From NCBI GenBank assembly GCA_910585965.1, contig CAJUHH010000008.1:91662-155661 (forward strand): DNA of 64,000 bases, written 5' to 3'. The position numbers and the translations under genes were made by a program. The notes beneath the pieces are model-generated. The model did no database searches, was not told the DNA's origin, and worked only from the letters and a program-made list of their open reading frames with translations. The stretch comes from an uncultured Lachnospiraceae bacterium (GTDB taxonomy: Bacteria > Bacillota > Clostridia > Lachnospirales > Lachnospiraceae). Positions 58,668-64,000 of this stretch are shown here, piece by piece (the stretch's first letter is position 1; the number at the start of each line of letters is the position of its first letter).

Positions 58668-59885
58668 ATGAAAGAAAAAGTAGTATTAGCTTATTCCGGC
58701 GGCCTGGACACTACCGCCATTATTCCCTGGTTAAAAGAAAATTTTGATTATGAAGTGATCTGCGTATGCGTGGACTGCGGGCAAGGCGAGGAGCTGGACG
58801 GCCTGGAAGAGAGAGCCAAATTCTGCGGAGCCTCGAAATTATACATAGAAGATGTCACCGATGAGTTCTGTGACGAATATATCATGCCCTGTCTGCAGGC
58901 TCATGCGGTATATGAAAATAAATATCTGCTCGGCACCTCCATGGCGCGGCCGGTCATCGCAAAAAAACTGGTGGAAATCGCCCGCAAGGAAGGGGCATCC
59001 GCCATCTGCCACGGCGCGACAGGCAAAGGCAATGACCAGATCCGTTTTGAGCTTGGCATCAAAGCCCTGGCTCCTGACCTGAAGATCATCGCGGCCTGGA
59101 GAAATGAAAAATGGACCATGGACTCCCGCGAGTCCGAAATCGAATATTGCAAGGCGCACGGCATCAATCTGCCTTTTTCGGCGGATTCCTCTTACAGCCG
59201 CGACCGCAACCTCTGGCATATCAGCCATGAAGGCCTGGAACTGGAAGACCCGGCCAGCGAACCGAACTACGAGCATCTCCTCGTCCTCGGCACAACCCCG
59301 GAAAAAGCTCCCGACGAAGGCGAGTATGTCACCATGGCTTTTGAAAAAGGCATACCTGTTTCCATCAACGGCCAAAAAATGAAAACTGCGGACATCATCC
59401 GCAAGCTCAATGCCTTGGGCGGAAAGCACGGCATCGGCATCGTGGACATCGTAGAAAACCGCGTGGTCGGCATGAAATCCAGGGGCGTATACGAAACCCC
59501 CGGCGGAACTATCCTTTACGAGGCGCACCAGCAGCTGGAGGAACTGATCCTGGACAGGGATACTTACGCGCTCAAGGAAGATATGGGCAACAAGCTGGCG
59601 CAGATCGTTTACGAGGGCAAATGGTTCACTCCTTTGCGGGAAGCCGTACAGGCATTTATCGAATCCACCCAGCGCTATGTAACCGGCGAAGTGAAATTCA
59701 AGCTTTATAAGGGCAACATCATAAAAGCAGGAACCACTTCCCCGTATTCTCTATATAATGAAAGCATCGCTTCCTTCACCACCGGCGACTTGTATGACCA
59801 CCACGATGCGGAAGGCTTTATCAACCTCTTCGGCCTCTCCTGCAAAGTCCGTGCCATGAAAATGCAGGAAGCTCAGAAAAAATAG
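58668..59885 (+). CDS. argG: Argininosuccinate synthase
   Basis: 405 residues. It condenses citrulline and aspartate with ATP. The PP-loop AYSGGLDTTAI is at 10-20; ICHGATGKGNDQIRFELG near 113-130 binds citrulline/aspartate, and SADSSYSRDRNLWHIS is near 170. GGAGG lies 9 nt before ATG 58668. It is divergent from argC across the dyad operator. argH and argF are not in the window. Confidence 0.97.
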   Translation: MKEKVVLAYSGGLDTTAIIPWLKENFDYEVICVCVDCGQGEELDGLEERAKFCGASKLYIEDVTDEFCDEYIMPCLQAHAVYENKYLLGTSMARPVIAKKLVEIARKEGASAICHGATGKGNDQIRFELGIKALAPDLKIIAAWRNEKWTMDSRESEIEYCKAHGINLPFSADSSYSRDRNLWHISHEGLELEDPASEPNYEHLLVLGTTPEKAPDEGEYVTMAFEKGIPVSINGQKMKTADIIRKLNALGGKHGIGIVDIVENRVVGMKSRGVYETPGGTILYEAHQQLEELILDRDTYALKEDMGNKLAQIVYEGKWFTPLREAVQAFIESTQRYVTGEVKFKLYKGNIIKAGTTSPYSLYNESIASFTTGDLYDHHDAEGFINLFGLSCKVRAMKMQEAQKK

Positions 59886-59976
59886 CACTCCCGGGGCAGT
59901 CCGCTGCCTTCGGAAACAGATGCCGACGGAATGGCAACGGTATTTTTGCCGGTTCCGAAAAAACACAGGAAAAGGG

Positions 59977-60282
59977 ATGGTCATTGATATGAACGTGATT
60001 ACTTTACTGCTCGCATATTTTACCGGGGTCAACCTGGTCGGCTTATTTCTTATGGGACTCGACAAATACCGGGCCAAAAAGCACCTGTGGAGGGTTCCGG
60101 AATCTACTTTATTCATTATCGCGATCATCGGCGGAAGCATCGGCAGCATCATCGGCATGTATGCTTTCCGCCATAAAACAAGGCATTGGTATTTCGTTTA
60201 CGGCATGCCGGCTATTCTTGTTTTGCAGATAGCCCTTATTTTTGCCATCCTTCATTCCCCGGTGCAGATCCAGATCATGTAA
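59977..60282 (+). CDS. DUF1294 membrane protein
   Basis: About 101 residues with three predicted membrane segments. The DUF1294 signature is GLDKYRAKKHLWRVPESTLFIIAIIGGSIGSIIGMYAFRHKTRH, in the middle. Start 59977 follows AGGAAAAGGG; 59989 is an alternative. It is 91 nt downstream of argG and may ride on its transcript. Function unknown. Confidence 0.85.
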   Translation: MVIDMNVITLLLAYFTGVNLVGLFLMGLDKYRAKKHLWRVPESTLFIIAIIGGSIGSIIGMYAFRHKTRHWYFVYGMPAILVLQIALIFAILHSPVQIQIM

Positions 60283-60334
60283 CCCCGCTTATGGTCAAGG
60301 GCTGCAGCATCGTGCCACGGATCAGCATGCCGAA

Positions 60335-60403
60335 AAAAAGAATGGAAATGGAAAGATCACCGTCCTCTTCCGCGACGGGATACTTTCCATTTCCATTCTT
60401 TTT
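60335..60403. terminator. Bidirectional terminator with 21-bp perfect stem
   Basis: Arms 60335-60355 and 60383-60403 are perfectly complementary over 21 bp, with A-runs and T-runs at the outer ends, and the loop holds a nested CCGTC/GACGG stem. It lies between converging DUF1294 and degV genes and can stop both. Confidence 0.9.
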
Positions 60404-60436
60404 CCATAGATTCCTGGTCACTGCCGACGGAAAGCG

Positions 60437-61273
60437 TTACAGAGTAACAATGACTCCTCCGTCATTGGCATACATGCTGCTGATTCCGGCAGTATCCATA
60501 ATCAGTACGTCCTTTACCTTAATCTCCTTCAATATCGCATCCCTGACCAGCGCCGCCCTGTCCGGGCAGTTGCAATGGGTGATCATCAGCTTCTTCCCTT
60601 CCGTGTCCGACGCTTCTTTTACCAAGGTATCCGCCATCTTGGCCAGCCCTTTTTTGATGCCGATGGCCTGGCCCCGCTGCACGATAGCTCCCTGCTGCCC
60701 TTCCATCAGCGGTTTCACGCTCAGCGTAGTCGCCACCAGCGCCTTTACACCGGACAGCCTCCCGTTCTTCCTGAGCGTTTCCAGATTATCCAATACAAAA
60801 AAAGTCTTAAGGCCGTCCCGGAACTTCTCCAGTTCTTTGACAATCTCCTCAAAAGGCCGTCCCTCTTCTTCCATTTCCATCGCCCGAAACGCGATCTGGG
60901 TCTCCCCGCAGCTGGCCGACTGGGAATCACACACATAAATGTCCTTTTCCCCGTATTTTTCATGATACAAGTTTTTCCCCAATACCGCGCTGTTGTAGCT
61001 GCCGCTCAATTTGGAAGACAGCGTCACAATGTACACATGATCCGCGCCGCAGCGGCAGGCTTCCATATAACTTTCCGGGGAAGGGCAGGAGGACTTCGGG
61101 CATGTAGGACATGCCGCTACTTTCGCGAGAAATTCCTTCTGGTCAAAATTCTCATCGTCCATGATTTGGTAGTCCCCCACTTCTATGCCCAGGGGAACGA
61201 TTTCAAACCTTTCATCTGCCTTGTATTGGGGGGGCAATTCCCCACAGCTGTCCAGTATGATCTTATAACTCAT
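60437..61273 (-). CDS. DegV family fatty-acid-binding protein
   Basis: 278 residues. KIILDSCGELPPQY at the start, CPTCPKSSCPSPESYMEA near 55-72, VTLSSKLSGSYNSA near 84-97 and the later LETLRKNGRLSGVKA and RGQAIGIKKGL motifs are DegV hallmarks. Firmicute FakB proteins of this family bind fatty acids for phosphorylation by FakA; no fakA is in view. The promoter may be TTGGTT-16-TATACT near 61305-61335 (minus strand). The CPTCPKSSC cluster is typical for the clostridial subgroup. Confidence 0.93.
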   Translation of the reverse strand: MSYKIILDSCGELPPQYKADERFEIVPLGIEVGDYQIMDDENFDQKEFLAKVAACPTCPKSSCPSPESYMEACRCGADHVYIVTLSSKLSGSYNSAVLGKNLYHEKYGEKDIYVCDSQSASCGETQIAFRAMEMEEEGRPFEEIVKELEKFRDGLKTFFVLDNLETLRKNGRLSGVKALVATTLSVKPLMEGQQGAIVQRGQAIGIKKGLAKMADTLVKEASDTEGKKLMITHCNCPDRAALVRDAILKEIKVKDVLIMDTAGISSMYANDGGVIVTL

Positions 61274-61420
61274 TTCCGCAACCGTGCCTTTCCCTAAATA
61301 GTATATTTTTCAGTATGTGTAAACCAATCATATTTATTACTATTCTATATGGTTTTGATTACTACTTATGATAACACGGTCAACTGTTTCTTGTAAAGGG
61401 GGTTTTCTGCTTTTTCATGC

Positions 61421-62362
61421 TTAAAGAGTTATCCCAAGCATCTGGCGCTTCTTTGCCGTAAATTCCTCCTCGGTGAGAATCCCCTTATCCACCAAATCCT
61501 TGAGCCTCTGAAGCTCCTCCGCCGTATCCACCGCCACGCCGGGAGCCTTAACGCCGCCGGAACCCGCCGCCGTTATGTCGGCTGCAGCAGCTGTCCGTTT
61601 CGGTGCGCCGGGGAACGCCACCTCCATAAGCGCCCCTGCAAGCTCTTCCATCAGCCGGATATCGTTATTATAACGCTCCAGATAGTTGTTGATATCCGGG
61701 TCGTCGTTGTCGAACTCAGGCGCGTTTTTATCTGCCGTAAAGAAGGGGTGGTACGGATGTTCAAAATGGATCTCTATAACAAATTCCCGGAAAGGCACCG
61801 GCATATTAATAGGAGGCAGGGAACGATATCTGTAATCATTATCTTCGTTCTTATTGCGCTCCATCATGATTTCCATATCACGCCTTATCTGCAGCTGCAT
61901 CCGAAGCTGCTCAATCTGCGGCGCCATAGCCGTCACGCGCTGGGGTATGGTGCTGGCATAGCAAACCAGCCCTTCGGCGCTGCCTTTAAACAAGGGCATC
62001 TGGTCCTCCCTGATTTCAAATGACAGAATCTGCCGACCCTCATAAACGGTTTTTCTAAGTTTTTTATCCATGCACAGCAGATGGTTATCCATATCAAACA
62101 AAAACTTATCGTCAAACCAGCCAAAATCTATCTGCTGCGTAATCTTGAACCGCTGCTTCAGCTGCGCGTTCTCCTCGCGGAAAACCATGTATTTCTTAAA
62201 TTCCTCTATCGTAATGCGATCCATATCCTCTTTCGACAGATCTACGTCGCCATAGCATGTATTGCAGACCGGCTGGCCGTCAATCTTCCATGCAAACAAT
62301 GCCGGCACCTTTCCGCCGCAGATGGGGCAAGGCGCTTTTTCCTTCTTATTAAATAATCCCAT
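61421..62362 (-). CDS. Zinc-ribbon protein with SHOCT domain (DUF4428-like)
   Basis: 313 residues. The N-terminal FNKKEKAPCPICGGKVPALFAWKIDGQPVCNTCYG has two CxxC pairs, as in DUF4428. The middle is a beta-rich domain (about 70-190), and the C-terminus is a SHOCT motif (ELQRLKDLVDKGILTEEEFTAKKRQMLG). No membrane segment. It is 19 nt downstream of a paralogue (62382-63044) that shares the zinc ribbon but lacks SHOCT, so the two arose by duplication. SHOCT domains often mediate oligomerisation or localisation; the function is unknown. Confidence 0.8.
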   Translation of the reverse strand: MGLFNKKEKAPCPICGGKVPALFAWKIDGQPVCNTCYGDVDLSKEDMDRITIEEFKKYMVFREENAQLKQRFKITQQIDFGWFDDKFLFDMDNHLLCMDKKLRKTVYEGRQILSFEIREDQMPLFKGSAEGLVCYASTIPQRVTAMAPQIEQLRMQLQIRRDMEIMMERNKNEDNDYRYRSLPPINMPVPFREFVIEIHFEHPYHPFFTADKNAPEFDNDDPDINNYLERYNNDIRLMEELAGALMEVAFPGAPKRTAAAADITAAGSGGVKAPGVAVDTAEELQRLKDLVDKGILTEEEFTAKKRQMLGITL

Positions 62363-62381
62363 AATGCTCCTCCCGCCGCGA

Positions 62382-63044
62382 TCAGAAAATATTTATCGGT
62401 TCTTTTCGAACAACATGCTTGAAAAACTGGCAAATTGCTGTGATCTGCCGGTCAAAGCCGTAATACCCGTTCCAGCCATACAGATTGTCGAGGAAAAAAG
62501 AAATCTTTATCTCCAGATCCGGCCAATAGGGATCCGAAGTCGTCAATTTCAATTTGAAAAAATCAGTCTTGACCTCATCTTCCTTTTTCACTATATTTGC
62601 AATCCCAGTCAGGGCCGACAGGGTGCTTTCTATCGCCGTGTCGCCAGGAGTATCCGCATCATCCACCTTCTTGGACGAACGGTACAGCTCATATCCGGTC
62701 AGCTGGTCAAAGGAAAACACCAATGGATTATCCTCATCATGCAGATCGTCATGCACCAGATAAAAAAATCCCGCGCCCGCATCCACGCCGAACCGCAGGC
62801 CGGGGACATCCGTATATTCTACATCCCAGCGAAGCGCAGCATATTTCTCCGCGTTTTTCTTCCGATATGCCAGATGCTCTTGTATGAATGCCGGAGTTGC
62901 TGTCTTCAACAGCCCCTTATTCATGGATATCTGTTTGGAGCAGCCCTTGCATAACGTCTTCTTATCGCCGATCTTAGTTAAAAACAACCCTTTCACTTCC
63001 CCGCCGCAGACCGGGCAGAGTCCCTTTTTCGAAAACAATCCCAT
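62382..63044 (-). CDS. Zinc-ribbon protein (DUF4428-like)
   Basis: 220 residues from ATG 63044 (AGAGGA before it). The N-terminus FSKKGLCPVCGGEVKGLFLTKIGDKKTLCKGCSKQ is the zinc ribbon; the rest is a beta-rich domain of unknown role (FSFDQLTGYELYRSSKK, FFKLKLTTSDPYWPDLEIKI). It is a paralogue of the following gene. A -10 TATAAT lies at 63140-63135 (minus strand), and a GCCGCC/GGCGGC stem at 63096-63120 in the leader. Confidence 0.75.
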   Translation of the reverse strand: MGLFSKKGLCPVCGGEVKGLFLTKIGDKKTLCKGCSKQISMNKGLLKTATPAFIQEHLAYRKKNAEKYAALRWDVEYTDVPGLRFGVDAGAGFFYLVHDDLHDEDNPLVFSFDQLTGYELYRSSKKVDDADTPGDTAIESTLSALTGIANIVKKEDEVKTDFFKLKLTTSDPYWPDLEIKISFFLDNLYGWNGYYGFDRQITAICQFFKHVVRKEPINIF

Positions 63045-63265
63045 ACTTATCCTCTCTTCACCTTTTGTCTTCCGCAACAGCAAAAATCATATCCTGCCGC
63101 CGGACACGCAACAAGGCGGCAAAATACTTGTTTTATTATAAACCTTTTTTCTATTGCTGCGCGAACGGGCGCTTGAATATTCCATAAAACGTAATGAATC
63201 GACAGTCATCCGTCGCAAAAGGGTGAAAGGTATGTCAAATGCGTTTTCTCTGTCCGCCTCCCCTC

Positions 63266-63865
63266 TCAGGCAAAGCTGTTTTCCACGACCCCCGGCAGCA
63301 AATCATAAACAGAGCCGCCGATTTCCTTTTCAAACAACGCTTTTATTTCCAATATCTTCTTCCAACGGTCTATCGTGGCCGGATGAACGCCGTAACGGAT
63401 CGTCACATCCACAAACCGCTTCTCCAGAAGGCAGAAACCGGTCGGCAGAGCCAGCGAATCGCATAACTGCACGAGCCGGTCATAGTCATCATAGACCGCG
63501 TTTGCTACAAATTCCTTCATAAACAAGTAATCCTCGTCGCTCACATCGAATACGCCGATGGAAGTATTAATATCCGGTATCATAAATGCATGGGAAATAC
63601 AGATCTGCGCCGCCTTCTCCCAGCCCCGCTCCATGCAGTAACGATAACCGTCAATGAGATGTTTTTCCGAACTCACCCCTGCATAGCGGCCGATGTCATG
63701 CAGAAGGCCGTATACATAAGCCCTGTCAGGGGATAACTTCCCACAGCGCGACGCTATGTTCGCACATGCTTCCGCTACATAACGGGAATGGTCCGTCCAT
63801 GCCCCCGGATTCGTTTTTGCCGCTTCTTCCAGCGCCTGCTGCGCCGTTTGTCTGTCTGGTTCCAT
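63266..63865 (-). CDS. HD-domain protein, probable phosphohydrolase
   Basis: 199 residues. The HD signature is in YVYGLLHDIGRYAGV near residues 51-65, with an upstream His (DHSRYVAE) near 26 and a later Asp/His region (ISHAFMIPD, DDYDRLVQLCDSLALP). These fit the metal ligands of HD hydrolases acting on nucleotides or phosphates. No fused domain. GGAGG lies 12 nt before the ATG at 63865, within the end of the structured element. Substrate unknown. Confidence 0.87.
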   Translation of the reverse strand: MEPDRQTAQQALEEAAKTNPGAWTDHSRYVAEACANIASRCGKLSPDRAYVYGLLHDIGRYAGVSSEKHLIDGYRYCMERGWEKAAQICISHAFMIPDINTSIGVFDVSDEDYLFMKEFVANAVYDDYDRLVQLCDSLALPTGFCLLEKRFVDVTIRYGVHPATIDRWKKILEIKALFEKEIGGSVYDLLPGVVENSFA

Positions 63866-63874
63866 TTTTCACTC

Positions 63875-64000
63875 TAACCTCCATGCCGCAGCTTCGCTGC
63901 GACTCAAATCCCGATGAAAAATGCCCGTATTTGGGGCATTTTTCAGTGTGGAACTTAGAAGTTCTTAGCGAAACGCCCTCTGGCGTGAGCTTTAGAACTT
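63875..64000 (-). repeat. Three-hairpin intercistronic element, copy 2 (reaches the window edge)
   Basis: Same layout as 31150-31286: CCTCCATG, stem 1 CGCAGC/GCTGCG with TTC loop (63887-63901), TCAAAT, stem 2 GAAAAATGCCC/GGGCATTTTTC (63916-63944), GTGTG, and stem 3 from 63959: AAGTTCT/AGAACTT, AGC/GCT, a GAA/GA internal loop, and ACGCC/GGCGT with loop CTCT. Tip and step pairs differ from copy 1 but still pair. The last outer arm is cut off by the window end. Confidence 0.78.

Noticed and set aside
1..64000. CRISPR arrays, rRNA genes, complete insertion sequences or prophage
   Set aside because: No regularly spaced direct repeats, rRNA motifs, transposase frames or phage structural genes were seen by reading.

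Overview
The window looks like chromosomal DNA of a spore-forming, low-to-mid GC Firmicute, most likely a gut Lachnospiraceae. Supporting evidence: a dgt-dnaG-rpoD-trmK-Nif3 block, both dipicolinate synthase subunits, a PPi-type phosphofructokinase, several families I know mainly from Lachnospiraceae (DUF4125, DUF6033-like, DUF6320-like, DUF4428-like), strong AGGAGG ribosome binding sites and sigma-A promoters of the TTGACA-17-TATAAT type. No rRNA, CRISPR array or intact mobile element is visible.

Left part (1-12.3 kb): the replication/transcription block runs leftward, from a TTG-started dgt through dnaG and rpoD to the tRNA methyltransferase trmK and a Nif3-like protein. Next to it, an HSL-type esterase diverges from a condensation-like acyltransferase and a zinc-ribbon membrane protein. 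A DUF4125 pair and a secreted acidic protein follow. An almost perfect 31-bp inverted repeat ends this part.

12.3-20 kb: dpaA-dpaB-asnB form a leftward, probably sporulation-linked operon. Beside it is an AT-rich single-gene SIR2-like protein with its own promoter (candidate phage defence). An AraC regulator and an MFS transporter have overlapping divergent promoters, and a wrecked PHP-domain gene follows.

20-31 kb: pfp; an SH3b-SGNH secreted protein; a short structured RNA; a secreted protein; a bcp-yaaA pair downstream of a class D beta-lactamase-type lipoprotein; a lipoprotein; then the remains of an integrated element (DUF4258/YgiT-type toxin-antitoxin pair, gene fragment, broken tyrosine recombinase) at the 3' end of tRNA-Gly(GCC). 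A GH3 N-acetylhexosaminidase follows.

31-45 kb: a LytTR regulator and DUF3021-like membrane protein separated by a structured repeat element; a roughly 380-nt transcript candidate with no ORF, a near-consensus promoter and a terminator; an actin-fold protein with a LUD protein; glyA; lipid kinase, PAP2 and glycosyltransferase genes; an SfsA-MutY fusion; holA; and DUF6033-like proteins.

45-64 kb: comEA, a WalRK/PhoPR-like two-component system, a GerMN lipoprotein and comEC in one leftward run; a small DMT transporter whose start codon lies in a perfect hairpin; a solute-binding protein; the arginine cluster argC-GNAT-argJ-argB-argD divergent from argG across a dyad operator; DegV; zinc-ribbon/SHOCT proteins; and an HD protein preceded by a second copy of the structured element.

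The most novel signals are non-coding: the three-hairpin intercistronic element with compensatory base changes, the 380-nt RNA candidate, and the 68-nt three-hairpin RNA. Assignments rest on reading motifs and context only; no database search was run.
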